A stretch of DNA of 51,229 nucleotides, taken from Phytophthora quininea. Its lineage: Eukaryota; Oomycota; Peronosporomycetes; Peronosporales; Peronosporaceae. Below, piece by piece: positions 1 through 11,512 of this stretch. Below the pieces are notes generated by a model. The model made no database searches, was not told the origin of the DNA, and saw nothing but the letters and a program-made list of their open reading frames with translations. Within the stretch, counting starts at the first letter, position 1. Every line of letters begins with the position of its first letter. The position numbers were made by a program, and so were the translations under genes. The DNA is taken from the NCBI GenBank assembly GCA_011947345.1, contig JAAVTG010000397.1, positions 1 through 51,229 on the forward strand, given 5' to 3'.

Positions 1-1133
1 AATGATTCAAATCCCAATTACCATAACTACGGGAGACCAATATCTTTATTTACAATACATTGAGACGACAGCAAAGAAATGCATCGATCGCCCAAAACCA
101 TGCATTATCACTGGAATACGGTCGTCTAAAGACTATCCACGCCTCGCCCATTGTCAAACAAACGCTTTTGGCGTATAAACGTTTCACTGACTTCTCTAAT
201 ATCCCCGCCCCGTGGGTAAGCGATAAAAGACACACACAATTTAAATACGTGGCCAACCATCAAAGGATTTGAATCAAGTTGGAGATTTGATAGTAAGCCT
301 CGTTCTAAGACGGCATCCCATATAAGACGTCTGAGTTTGCTACCATAAGGTAGTAATAATCTACATACTGCTTCATCGCGAAAGAACCACATTTTCAGGT
401 TTTCCTTCAGAGCCTTGTGGTACTCCAGTAATTCTGCTATCCAGACCACCAGTGGCTTGCGTCAGGACGCACTGGTTTTGCTTTGAGCGTGCAAGGTAGT
501 GAGTGAACTCCGAAAGCGTCGTCTTCAACTCCTTTCTGCTAACATCATACTTATCCTGCCATTCGAGTGGTATACTCTTCCGAAAGTAGAAGCGTATGGT
601 CTTGCCAGAAACAGATTCGTCATCCTCAGGAAGAACGCTTACCAAAAAGCGATGCTTCTCCTCTCAGCGCGATGTTATTAACCATTACCGCACGAGGCCT
701 TTTGCAGTTCTTGAGTTTGTCTAGCAGGTATTATCGCGGGTCTCAGACGAGAAACTTCATGGCCACGAGCCGCATGGTTTACATGGCTCGACAGATATGG
801 CGGCGAAGACTTGACAACGACAGGTGCAACAAGGTAACAAAGGAAAATTGTATTCTTTTCAAGGATGAAAATTGTTCAGTTCACAACAAAGTACGTAAAT
901 GGAGTGTGATGTCTCCGTCATTTGCGGTGGACTTGTCTCAACCCTCCTCTTCATTTGCGAGAATATGTTGTTCTGCGTCCACGCTTCACAGTATTGATGT
1001 ATATGGTTATTTTTTCAATAAATATACTGCAATGAGTTAGCCAGAATGACGGTAAAAACTTCAACACAGCCCCAATCCGCCGTCACTTCTGAATTGGCAG
1101 CCAAGAGCCCAAGTTACATCAGCTCACGTCGAG
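1..1133. other. Left-edge region without an intact gene
   Basis: Apart from the possible Gag-like fragment on the minus strand, I see no coding sequence with a recognisable product. The sequence is moderately AT-rich. The last ~90 bases before 1134 should contain the promoter and 5' untranslated region of the SURNod19-like gene, but I find no convincing oomycete initiator there. Confidence 0.5.
126..645 (-). pseudogene. Possible retrotransposon Gag-like fragment, degenerate
   Basis: Two overlapping minus-strand frames (373-645 and 126-449) are open but neither makes a complete gene. The first contains a stretch with IPLEWQDKYD followed by LSEFTHYLARSKQNQ, which has the feel of the Gag region of plant/oomycete LTR retrotransposons (short helical segment with conserved W and Y/F). 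There is no zinc knuckle, protease or reverse transcriptase nearby, and the two frames are out of register. It could equally be a chance open frame. I place it as a decayed transposon piece with low confidence. Confidence 0.25.
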
Positions 1134-2560
1134 ATGCAGCCGTCCCTGACCGTGGTACTGTATTTCTTCGCCCTTACAGCGGCGACCAAGCCCGACACCA
1201 AGCGCCACACGGCGCTGACGCCCCGCTCTCGTTGTCGCAAGGGAAGTGACCAATACGTTCCACCGCCTGCCAATCCCCAAGGGCCCCATCGCCGTGTACC
1301 GGTTCGAGGCCGACGTGGTGGAGCTCAACGCCAATGAAGAAGTAGTGCCGGTGCCCACCTACGACGCGTACCTGCATCACCACGTCTTCGGCTCCACGCA
1401 CAAGCAGTACGACGCCATGAAGAGCCGCTGGGCACCCATGAAGCCCAAGAACTTTAGCCGCAGCGTGGCGTTCGGTGCTGGCACCGAGTGTCGCGGCACG
1501 CCGCAAGAGTTCTACTTCCCTACGCCTTCATGACGGTGGAGGGGAGGACGAGTGGATGGCCAATGTGCACATCATCAACACGCGGAAGATGGCGCCGGAA
1601 CGAGCCCACCACTGTCTCGAGTGTCCTTGCACGGCTGAAGATGTGTTCACTGCGGACTCGGTCAATGGGATGCACTTCCGTGAAGGAAGCTGCAACGCCC
1701 AGCTCCGTTTTGAAGAGAATACCGTGTGCTCGCCCGAGACGTACCATGGAGGACTCCGGTGCTGCGAAGACGCCGAGTTCTGCTTGGAACACGACGAACT
1801 GACAGTCTCGGCAGCGAGTAACGCCACGTACCATTTGCGCTACTCACTGGAGTACGCGGAGATCGTACCAGAGAACCGTCCTCTGTATTTGGCAGCCTGT
1901 TGCGATGCGACAGGAGACATGGAGCACATGGGCAATATTGAGTACGATATCCCCGTGTGCGACCCGGACACCCACCCTGGATGTGTCCACACGCTGTCGA
2001 CTCGCCAGCGGCTGGACAATGGCAGTATCCCGCTCTACGCATATCGCCAACACCCGTCGGAACCGGAGCGCGAGGTCGAGCTGGTATATGGTGTCGGCCA
2101 CCAGCACCGCGGTGGACTTGGGATCCAATTGTACGACGACGCCACGGGAGACCTGCTGTGTGCTTCCGTGCCGACTTACGGATCTGGAACTGAACCTGGG
2201 AACGAAGACGGCTATATTGTCTCCATGAGCACGTGCACGTTCGACCCTCCTCGACGCATGCGCACGACGGACATCGTTCGGATTGTGGCACTGTACAACA
2301 ACACTGTGCCGCATACCGGCGTGATGAGTCTCATGTACATTGCGTTGAGCGATTTCCCATTGAAGACGGATGCTGCAGCAAAATCAGACACAGCCATAAT
2401 TCCTACTGACACCGCTTCCCCTGCGACTGGCGGCGAGCCGTGGCTCCTGTTTGCATTGGGGCTTGTGGGAGGCGCTGGTGTGTGCGCGGTGGTGATGACC
2501 ATTGTGACGCGGTGGAAGACGCGCTCAGGATACACCCCGCTCCAACCGCGTTCCGAATAA
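1134..2560 (+). CDS. SURNod19-like (stress up-regulated Nod19 family) membrane protein, frame broken
   Basis: The protein starts with a hydrophobic signal peptide (MQPSLTVVLYFFALTAA). It continues with family motifs: VTNTFHRLPIPKGPIAVYRF, a TYDAYLHHHV segment, GAGTECRGT, EDEWMANVHIINTR, and many cysteines in the C-terminal half (CLECPC, CCEDAEFC, ACCDATG). It ends in one transmembrane helix (about 2442-2508) and a short basic tail, so it should be a type I membrane protein with a large outer domain. SURNod19 is known from plants and oomycetes; its molecular role is not established. The frame changes at about 1226, 1241-1243, 1518-1520 (CCC) and 1541-1544 (GGGG). One missing base at each site restores a 476-residue protein, and total length then divides by three. 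I therefore favour assembly error over a real pseudogene. Confidence 0.8.
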
Positions 2561-2675
2561 TCCGATAACCTCAGGACGAGCGCAGCAGAGCACAGCCAGC
2601 CTCGTCTAACTCTTCATAGCTTTCACGAAACCAAATCATGTTATGTTGCGTGCGAATGGCAGGGTGTTGTGTCTA

Positions 2676-4082
2676 TTATTTCTTTTCCGCCGCTTGCCGA
2701 GCTTTGCGAGCAGCATTTATGGGCTTCTTGGCCTTTGGCTTTGCTGCCTTCTTGTCACCATGGTCATGTTTACGTTTCTTGGTCGGCTTGCTATCCGCCG
2801 CATTCTCAGCAGCGGCCTGTGCTGCCTTACGGGCCGCGTGCTTAGGCTTAAGCTTCTTGCCCAGTCCTGCCGCAGCAGCGGTGCGCTTCACCTTCTTGCT
2901 GGCTGAAAATTCGGCATCGGCACCAGCCTTACGCTTCATCAAGATACGCGCGTGAGCGCCAGCGGAAGCACGAACGCCCTCATACTTCTCCTTGGCAGTC
3001 TCCTCACCTTGCCGGTTCTTGAAGCGTTTTCCACAGACCTGCACACGCAGCTCGCGAGCCTCCATCTTGAGGTTTTTAAGGGCCAGCGTCTTGGCAACCA
3101 GCGCAGTGGTCTTCAGTAAAAGGTAGCCAAAGCCCTTGCCCAGACCAGACACACGGTCGCGAATGAGCCGCACATTTTCGACCGGCTCGGGCTCTTCATC
3201 CGTCCTGAGACGCTTGTTGAAGAACAGCAGCATCTGCTCATCGGTGCACTTGAATGGCACGTTGCCAATGAAGACGCTGCGACGCGCGTCGATGACAGGA
3301 TCGCAGTGATCCACACGGATCTTCATCTGCACAAGCGTCTACAATATAACAGCAACAACAACGCCAGATAATCAGCCTGTGGTTATAAAGCAACAACATC
3401 TCCAGGCATTCGACGCACCGTTCCAGTGAGCTTCAATGCTGCGTCAACGCTGCTCTCGTTCGCAAAGGTCACGTAGGCGTTGCAGTTGTCCTTGGCGTCG
3501 CTCAAAATCTTTTGATAGCGCACACCTTCATCATAAGCTTCTGGTTGCCTGCCTGGTCCACCGCACAGCCAGCAATGGGCAGATAGCGCAGTCGAACGCT
3601 CTCCACATTGCCACAGACCGAGAAATGGCGCTGGAGGTCCTTCTGCGTGGCGTCCAGCGACACGTTGCCGACAAACACTGTGCGGCGGTTCTTTTCGTCG
3701 TCCATGGTCTCCTCCTGCTGCTGCTCCTGTTGCTTCTCTCCGTCCTGAGCCTCGTCTGCCTCCTTTTCCTTTTTCTTCTGCAGCTTGCGCTTCTTTTCTC
3801 TTTCTTCTTCTCAGACTTGGACTTCTTGTCGTCGTCTTTGGCCTCGTCCTGCTTTTCTTCTACCTTTCCATCGTCTTTGTCCTGCTTCTTGTCCTCCACA
3901 ACTGCGTATGCCTTCTTCTTGGCGAATGCAGAGCTGGAGAACACGTTGGCGAGCGCTACCGAGTCCTGATTGGCCACCTGCTGCTTCACAGCCTCCGCCA
4001 CTTCAGGCTTGATGGGTTGGGGCTCCACATCTGCCTCAGCCTCAGCCTCAGCCTTGGTCTTGCTCTTGCTCTTCTTGGCCAT
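2676..4082 (-). CDS. RBM34/Nop12-like nucleolar RNA-binding protein
   Basis: Two RRM domains are visible. RRM1 has RNP2 'RTVFVGNVSL' (about 3660-3690) and RRM2 has 'RSVFIGNVPF' with RNP1 'GKGFGYLLL' (about 3120-3280). The N-terminus (start at 4082, MAKKSKSKTK) and C-terminus are very rich in lysine, glutamate and alanine, as in nucleolar proteins. RBM34 and yeast Nop12 work in pre-rRNA processing of the large subunit. An 80-nt intron (3339-3418, GTGCGT...TGTAG) lies between the RRMs. Two single-base gaps occur in A runs of the coding strand, at 3794-3797 and 3510-3513. With them corrected, exon lengths sum to 1329 nt, or 442 residues. It converges with the SURNod19-like gene, 115 bp away. Confidence 0.85.
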
Positions 4083-4289
4083 GGTCTCCGACGTTTGCAG
4101 GTCACGAAATGGCTGGTGCGTGTCAGCGACTTCGTATAACGCATAACATATGCGTTTCAACAGATCTCAAGATGGCTACATAAAAGGCAACAAGTTGTTG
4201 AACACTGTTTGCTGGAGTACCGACGTGAACTTCTAACTGTTTTGCACAGTGGGGGCCAAGATACATCTAGCCATCGCCAACTAGTGTGA

Positions 4290-5827
4290 TCATGCTGTCT
4301 GGTCGTTCGTGATGAACTCCTTGATGGCCTTCTTCTGCGAGGTCATGTCGCGGCCGAGATCTGCGCTCAACTGGCGCACAATCTGCACAATAGCCACCCG
4401 TCAGTTCAATTCCGCAGGACCAAAGCGAGGAAAGTGCATTACCTTTTTCACCGTCAGCTCCTCCGAGTTGCCGTGCGCGATGATATCGCGCACCTTGTCA
4501 CAGACCTCTTCGGCCAGCGGCTCGACCGCGCTCTTCTCTTCTTCGGGCTCGGCAGCGGGTTGCTCTTCATCCTTCTCTGCCTCTGCAGCGTCGTCATCCG
4601 CCTCGTTGTCATCGCTCTCTTCAGGTTGCGCCTTCTTAGGCCGACGGGTGACTTTCCTCTTCTTCTGCGTGCTCTTTTTCTTTTTCGACTCCTCGAAATC
4701 GCTGGACGATTCTTGACCTTCAGACTCGGAGTCTTCCTGCTCTTCCTCCTCATCGTCGTCATCTTCCACCGCAGCAGCCTTCTTCGCGGTTGTTTTCCGC
4801 TTCTTCTTAGCAGGCCCAGCCTCCTTTTTCTCTTTCGCTTTTGCTCGCGCGGCCTTTTTCCTTGCCTGTTGGATCACTGGTGAGTTAACCTAGATAGATA
4901 TCTCTGGTTAACGTCAATGGTGCTAATAGTTTACCTGCTTTTTTCGCTCTTCTCCGCCGTAGCAGCCTTCTTCGTAGCAATCTATCCCATAAACAAACAA
5001 AATTTAGTCCACAGGATTGCTACAAGCTGGTAAGAGCAGCAAAACACCTTTGTTTCTTGCGGGTCGTACAGCCAATCGATCAATCGGTCTAGCATTGCTT
5101 CCTTTACCGCCGTCTTTCCTTCATCAGTGAACGATTTCGAAGAACGGTCCACCTGCAAGCCAGCAATGCAACAGCTTCGGTTAATTGGCACTTCACGAGC
5201 AGCAATATGCAATACAGCACGTACCGCCAGCAGATCCATCATCTCCTGACGAAAACGAGCTTCCATTTCCCCATCCGAGCAATAAGGTGCTCCCGCGACT
5301 GCTCACCACCAACAGCCATCAGCACCTAGCTAAAAGCCAGCCATTGTACACCATTCGCCTCACCTTCTCGTCCTGGTCCTGCTCTGGGATGCCTGAGAAC
5401 TCGAGAATCTGCTCCTTGACCACTTTTAACTGTCCAGTAAAACAATTCCCAGTCAGCTAGCTACAAAAGCCAATTGCAGCAGGATGCACTCCCTCCCCAC
5501 GTACGTGCTTCTGCTGGAAGCGTCGGCCGTACAGAACGACGTAGAGCTGGCGCAACATGTCCGTGTGCTTCTTGTTCAGCGCCTCGACGTTGGTCTTCAC
5601 GTACGCGATCTCGCTCAGCTTGACACCCTTGCCCTGGGAGGCGTAAAGTCCTCCGTGTCGTCGGCCTTATCCTCGTACGTGAACACCTGCGTGGTCTTGC
5701 GCACGCGGCCGGAGCTGCGGCCACTCGACGGCGTAGTGGTCGTCTCGACCTTGTTGCTGGGGGTCGTCTCGATCGATGTGTCCACGCTCATGGGCTCTGC
5801 GGGCGTCTCCGCTGGCTGCTCCGACAT
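4290..5827 (-). CDS. DEK-like chromatin protein
   Basis: Seven exons: 5505-5827, 5364-5429, 5225-5298, 5048-5152, 4935-4981, 4443-4865 and 4290-4382, with introns of 60-105 nt. Exon 1 holds the DEK signature (QGKGVKLSEI, then LRQLYVVLYGRRFQQKH). Exons 2-4 complete the SAP-like/DEK region (LEFSGIPEQ, RQEMMDLLAVDRSSKS). Exon 6 is a long acidic/lysine-rich linker with KKKRK-type nuclear signals. Exons 6-7 form the C-terminal DEK_C fold (LTVKKIVRQLSADLGRDMTS, ending NDQTA). DEK proteins bind DNA and histones and shape chromatin. One missing base each at 5636-5638, 5252-5255 and 4939-4944 breaks the frame. After correction every exon is consistent in phase and the protein is 377 residues. Confidence 0.88.
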
Positions 5828-6390
5828 GGCCGAGGGCTTCCCGCGCTTTTTCGATTTGTGTGTGCGGATGGCGACGATTTGTTTGCAATCATTTCAGAAC
5901 AGCAGTAGGACAGCGGACATTGGAGCGCCATGCAACACATCCTCCTCATCGGTTCTTGCTAGCATCCTAATGGCGGTTCGCTTTGGCACTCGCCGTGTGC
6001 TCAACGATTGACGAGGGGTACAAACATGACCGCAGCACTTGATCGCACAAACATATCAGTTTGGCCTGTAGACCAGTGAACCCAGCGGTGCTTGCACGTC
6101 GAGCTGCCAACATGCCGCCGCCGTTGCTGTCGAGTTCTTGCTCCTGCTCCTGCTGCTGCCTTACCATCTTAGTCGCCATTCTTACGCGTCCAGAACTTGT
6201 CAATTCTCTCTGCGTGCAATGGGCTGTCCCGGTTTGCCAGGCGTGTGGGAAATCCATACTCAGCTGTCGTGACGTCGAAATTCCACACTTTTGGAATCGC
6301 AGACGATCGCTCAAGTCGAGGAAGTGAACGAGGGCCGCTCATCCTCTCTACAGGCTCACTCGGCAAGTCTCCCGGCGGCACGCACTCGCC
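5828..6390. promoter_or_regulatory. Divergent intergenic region (DEK-like / TIR-ankyrin)
   Basis: This 563-bp region lies between two genes read away from each other, so it must hold both promoters and 5' leaders. Frames that stay open here look like chance frames and have no family features. I find no convincing match to the oomycete initiator/flanking promoter element. Confidence 0.5.
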
Positions 6391-9300
6391 ATGACGGACG
6401 AAGCCACGCACTACCACGCGCTGCCGGAGCAAGGATCCGTCAGCGCCCACGGCGGGGAGCGCGTCAGCCGGCGCGGCTCGCAGGCCTCTGCCGGCCCCGA
6501 GAAGGCACCCAGGCCGTCCACGCCGCCACACAGCGGCTCCACGGACGAGGCCATCCTGGACATGGACATGGATAGCGACATGGCCGCCGCGCAGCCCGCG
6601 GCACGCCGCGACCGCTGCCCAAGCGCTTCCTGGGTACCGGCTACGGCGGCAACTCGTACTTTGCGTGGCGGCTCCGCCTCAGCGCGCTGGGCGTGGCCGT
6701 GCTGGCCGTGTGCGGCATCGTATCCTTCTGGACGTCGGACGACATCGCGTACGGCGGCGTCAACGTCAACGACGTGGGCTACGCGCTGGCCTTCCACCGC
6801 ACCAAGACCACGGCGTGCATCGAAGGCACCAACTACTGCGGGGCCTGCGACACCATCGTGACGTACGCCATGCTGGTGTACCACGTCTCGCCACTGCTGG
6901 TGGTGATCGGCCTGCCTGCTTCGGGGCTGCGAATATTTGAACCGTTCAGAAGACGACAAATGGGCGGGGGACGACAAAAACTGCAAAGATCCGTGTTCTT
7001 CCAGGTCTGTGAGCTGCTCAGCGTGCTTGTGCTCGTGTGCAGCCTGCTGGTGATTCTCTACTTCGTGTACGCGATCTTCCAGGGCAACAACTTCCACTGC
7101 AGTCGAGCTGGACCGCTCATCTACGTGCTGTGCGCCGTGCTGACCTTCCTGGTCAATTTTGTGGTGCTCACGTACTTTGCGCGGTTCAGGGAGCACCTGA
7201 AGATGCAGCTTGGAGCTTTCAAAGAGACCGACCAGACGGGAGGCATTCGCTCGAGACTGCAACGCCAACACAAATATCAGTCGGAGCGTTCGCGAGTCAT
7301 CAGTGACTTAAGGAAACACATTTACAAGGAAACGTCGCTGGGCAATGTGGCCAAAATGCAGACGCTGCTCAACTACGCGCAAGAGCGTCTGGGAATGGAC
7401 TTTGCGGAGGAAATGTACTGCGACGCCAAGCTCGTGTTCAACCTGTTCGGACGGTCCAACAAGAACCCGCTGCATGTGGCTGCATACATGGGTAACGTGC
7501 AAGCGCTGCAATTACTGGTTAACGCTGGCTTTCGCGTGGACAGCTACGACAAGGTTTCTCGTGTTCGCTTTACGACTGGCGACCTCTTCTGGACATTCGC
7601 GCAGTTGTTTGTGGCGAAACCCGTGGCGTCCGAGGACGAGATGGCTGCCTCCATTTTCCGCACGACGCTGGTGACTCCGTTGCATTGCGCCGTCAGCACA
7701 GGACAGATCAAGGCTGTTGAGTGGCTAATCGAGCACGGAGCCAATGTGAATCTTAAGTCCAAGGCATCGTACTGGTCCGATCGCGTCCCACCACTCTTCG
7801 TAGCAGACAATCCTGACATTGTTACGCTACTGCTCGAAGCAGGGGCAAACCACCTCGAAGTGCCCGACCCTGGCCACATGAACACGTTGACAGTACTCCA
7901 AATGGCTTATCTGCGCGGAAACTTTCCTGTGGCCCACGAACTCGAGGAATGGGGCGCCGATGTCGCGCTGACTCCCTTGCATGAAGCTGCAGCCAGCGAC
8001 AACACCTCTGCTATAAGAAAACTACTGAGAACGGGAGCAGATCCAAACTGTGTCGGTGAATATGGCTATACAGGTATGCACCGCCGCACGCCGCTCCATT
8101 GGGCTGCAATCAGTGGTGCCGAGAACGCTGTCAGAATGCTGCTTGAAGCTGGATCCGATCCAAACTTCCAGGACGTTTTCGGTCGCTCTCCTCTGCATTG
8201 GGCGACCCGAGTGAATAAGCCGAAGGTGGTGAGTTTACTGCTGGAAAAAGGCGGCGACGTCAAGTTACGGGACTACCGGGACCACACCCCGTTGCTATGC
8301 GCTGCTTCATCGAAGAACGTCAGCGTCGATCTCTTTGACTGTCTAGTGCAGCATGGAGCGGATATCGACGACCGTCTACCTAACGGAGACACAGCTCTGC
8401 ACATTGCAATGAAGAGTGAGCAAAGGGAACGGCGTTGGCACTGCTTGATGCCGGAGCAGACGTGATGGAGACCAACCGCGACGGCTACCGCCCAGTTGAC
8501 TGCACCACTTCAACGCAATTGCAGTTTGAGATTAAGCAGGCCGCAGGCGATCGCGACGTAATGATCAGCTACACACATTCCCACAGCGAATTTGCTCTCA
8601 AGATCCGCGACAGCCTCGAGCGAGCCAACATTACGTCGTGGCTCGACCTTATGGATCCTACGGGCATCGGAGGTGGGTCCGTTTGGCGCGAGGAAATCGC
8701 CCGCGGCATCAAGAATGCTGAGGTGGTGATTTGCCTCTACACCGATGATTATCCCGTCTCGGAGTGGTGTCTCAAGGAGCTAGCGCTGGCAAAGCAGCTC
8801 GGCAAGCCCATTATTGCTGTCTCTCCCGAGGGCGCTGCCGTCACGGAAGAAATGCAGGTCTACATCTACACACGGCAAATGGTGCCTTTTGAATCGGCGA
8901 TCACTCGTGTCAACAACGCCAACAAGCGCAAAATCACGTACGAGTACGACGAAGAGCGCTTTGCTGGTCAATTCCGCCTGCTACTCGATGGCGTTCGCGA
9001 TGAGATCGAGAAGCAGCGCGAGGCCAACTTTGTTGGCAGCCAGCGCCGCCTGGCTAACGGCACAAGCGTGAACGGCTTTGGCGAGAACATTGCGGACTGG
9101 GACTCGGCGTCGTTGGAGAACATTGAGTTTGCCTTCGTGTCACACGGCGACCACCACCACAGTTTCGTCAAGAGGCTTCACGACCGTCTGCAAGACAGCC
9201 ACATTCGCTGCTTCCTGGACGGTACACAGACATATGCGGATATGACTGAGCGAATTCATGCTGCAAAGGAGGCGATCCTCAAGTGCTCGGTGTTTATCGT

Positions 9301-9709
9301 TATCCTGTCCCGTAAGACTGTCAATAGTGAGCTCGTCAAGGACCAGTTAGCCTTTGCGGAAGACAAGGGGCGTACGATCTTGCCGATCATGTTGAACGAC
9401 ATGGAGATCCCGCTCGACAAGCACTACACGCTGTCGCGCCTGGAGCTGCTCCACTTTACCCCAGAGCTGGGCTTCAACTCGAGCTACCAGCAACTACTCG
9501 GCCGTGTTCGAGACACGATGACGAGTGCTAATGCGTCGTTCAATGCGCCGCGAGCTTCAACTCGTCCGACCTTCCGAGCCGTGGCGAGAATGACAGCTAT
9601 GGGAATGGTGCCACACGCGCGCCCCAACAACAGCGCGGCTGTGAATGCTGCAGCCCGCGCCTTCCTCGGTCGACCTCGACTGTCGGAGACTGCGATTGCT
9701 CTCGTCTAG
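6391..9709 (+). CDS. Four-helix membrane protein with ankyrin repeats and two tandem TIR domains
   Basis: Order of parts in corrected numbering (about 1106 residues). A disordered N-terminus (1-90) is followed by four hydrophobic helices (about 97-116, 155-180, 200-228, 239-261). Ankyrin repeats run from about 345 to 720 (NKNPLHVAAYMGNVQALQLL, RRTPLHWAAISGAENAVRML, GRSPLHWATRVNKPKVVSLL). TIR1 spans about 722-860 (DVMISYTHSHSEF, SEWCLKELALAKQLGKPII) and TIR2 about 911-1040 (FAFVSHGDHHHSF, SELVKDQLAFAEDKGRTI). TIR domains signal by self-association, and many cleave NAD+. TIR1 has Glu at the catalytic position of SARM1-type TIRs (codon 8777-8779, about residue 797). TIR2 has Gln there (9344-9346). 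There are no introns. One base is missing near 6609 and one near 8430. Both TIRs should face the cytosol with the ankyrin part. Function is unknown; innate-type signalling is inference. Confidence 0.88.
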
Positions 9710-9824
9710 CGCGAATGAACTTCAAATTGTATAAAGCCGAACAGCCCACCTGAGACGGAGAACATCCCTGTACTATCAAAGAATCAATTTTCGTAGCATT
9801 TTCAAATGAACTTTGCTGCTTGCT

Positions 9825-11438
9825 TTAGCTCTCTGGTTCTGCCTCGAAGAATTGCGTAAAGAGGCGAAGAATGTCGTCTCCTGTGCTCCAGGGCACCACC
9901 GTGGCCGTGACCAGCTCGTGGTTGTCGTTGACTCGCTTTTGCAATCCGTAAGATCTTCCATCGCTCTCGTCCGCGCGTGCGAAGACAATATCGTTCTTGG
10001 TGAGTCGAGTGGCAGCGCAAAATCGCCGCCACCATCTCCGACGTAGAGCACATGGGCATACGGCTGAGCCTCACGCAAGGCGTCGACGATACGCCCTTTG
10101 CACATGTTGGTGGGGCACCACGAACATCCGTGCGGCTCATCGTCTTGAGAGTGGTAAGGGTGAACTCGAAGGCGGTGGTTTCCATTTTCTAGCTCCTCAA
10201 AGGCAGCAGGGTTGGTGATGACCTCGCTTACGTGACCAGCCAGACCTTGGACTTCCAGCATGCTTTCAATGTACACCGAGTTGGCGTCGCTGACGATCCT
10301 GACATCAGCATTGTATCGATCCACAGCAAGACGAAGAGCGACCAGCATGCCAGACTGGATCGGAACACGCGCAACCGCATCGCGAATCATGGCTGGAGTG
10401 ACGTCCGGCTTGTCCTTTGCCAGATCGTGAAGCATGTCGTCCATGACCTTCGTCCAGGATGGCTGAGTCACGCGTCGATTTCGAAGCGTTGCCAGCAATT
10501 CGGGGTAAAGCTCGTGAAAGACGAACGTGTCGGAGTTCTCGTTGATCAGAGACCAGTCGTAGTCGAAGACGACGAGCACAGCACCAAAATTCCGCGGCGT
10601 GAAGCGCGGGATCAAGTAGTCCGCCTGGCAGAACTGCGCGATGCATCGGTAGATGTCGTGGCCTGTACTCCACGGCACCACCGGCGCTTTCACGGCGCCA
10701 GGATTTGAGTTGATGCGTTTCTGCAGCCCGTACGGCTTCCTGTCCCCTACGTGAGTACGAGCTAGCACCACGTCGTTTCTGTAAACACCATCAATGAGAG
10801 AAGCTCACATAGCTGCCTGAAGACAACAACAACTTACTCTGTCAACCTCGTTGCGGGACAGAAATCCCCGACGCCATCCCCCACATAGATGACTCTGGAG
10901 TACTGCTTCTCCTTGCGGATCGACTCGACGATGCTGCCCTTGCACATGTTGACCGGACACCACTCACAGCCCAACGGCTTCAAATGCTCTGGGTGGAAGC
11001 GTCGAATCCGAAGGCGAGTGTGTCCGTCCTCATGCTCCTCGCACTCTCCTGGATTGGCGAAGATCTCGCGCACGTGTTCTTGCAGCCCGTTGTGCTCCAG
11101 TACGCTCTGGATGTAGAAGGTGTTGCCGTCACTGATGACTTTCACGTCGGCCCCAAACTTGTCCACCGCGAGCTTGATGGCGTCCAGGATCCACTCCTGG
11201 ATGGGGATCTGCGCGACGTGCTCCTTAATGTGCTGGGCAGTCACCGCAGGCTGCTCCGCCGCCAGTAGCTGCAGCATCTCGTCGACGATGACCGGCCACA
11301 CGGGGTCTGCGCATGGCGAGCCTCGATGGACTGCAGGAGCTCCGGACTGAAGCGCTGCAGCACGAACGCATCCGAGTCTGCGTCCACCAGCGACTCGTCA
11401 AAGTCGAAGATCACCAACACAGGCAAAGGGTTCTCCAT
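9825..11438 (-). CDS. Two-module PHOSPHO-type HAD phosphatase (fused tandem copies)
   Basis: Module 1 (from 11438, MENPLPVLVIFDFDESLV) has HAD motif I DFDESL, the cysteine motif CEWCPVNMCKGSIV and motif IV YVGDGVGDF. A 59-nt intron (10779-10837) then leads to its usual C-terminal exon (NDVVLARTH...). Instead of stopping, the frame runs through a short linker (FCQADYLIPRFTPRNFGAV) into module 2. That module carries VVFDYDWSL, CSWCPTNMCKGRIV and YVGDGGGDF, and ends at 9825. Family members dephosphorylate phosphocholine/phosphoethanolamine or pyridoxal phosphate; I cannot tell the substrate here. Both modules keep the DxD pair and the GDG(G/V)GD motif, so both may be active. Missing bases at 11302-11305 and 10019-10022 break the frame. 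The corrected length is 518 residues. Confidence 0.8.
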
Positions 11439-11512
11439 GTTGGAGCAAGATTAGCGATTGGAGGAATCTTTTACGTTGATGAGTGGACGAGTGCCAAGGT
11501 GTATCGTCTACT

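Noticed and set aside
1134..2560. SURNod19-like gene as a true pseudogene
   Set aside because: All four breaks are lost bases, mostly in short runs, and no other damage (in-frame stops, missing motifs) is seen. The same error type affects housekeeping genes in the window.
2638..2955. Plus-strand hydrophobic frame in the RBM34-like gene
   Set aside because: It is the complement of lysine/alanine-rich coding sequence, which reads as Leu/Phe/Ala-rich on the other strand.
6411..7271. 286-codon minus-strand frame under the TIR-ankyrin gene
   Set aside because: It is antisense to the membrane region, His/Arg/Glu-rich without a domain; the plus strand has clear family motifs.
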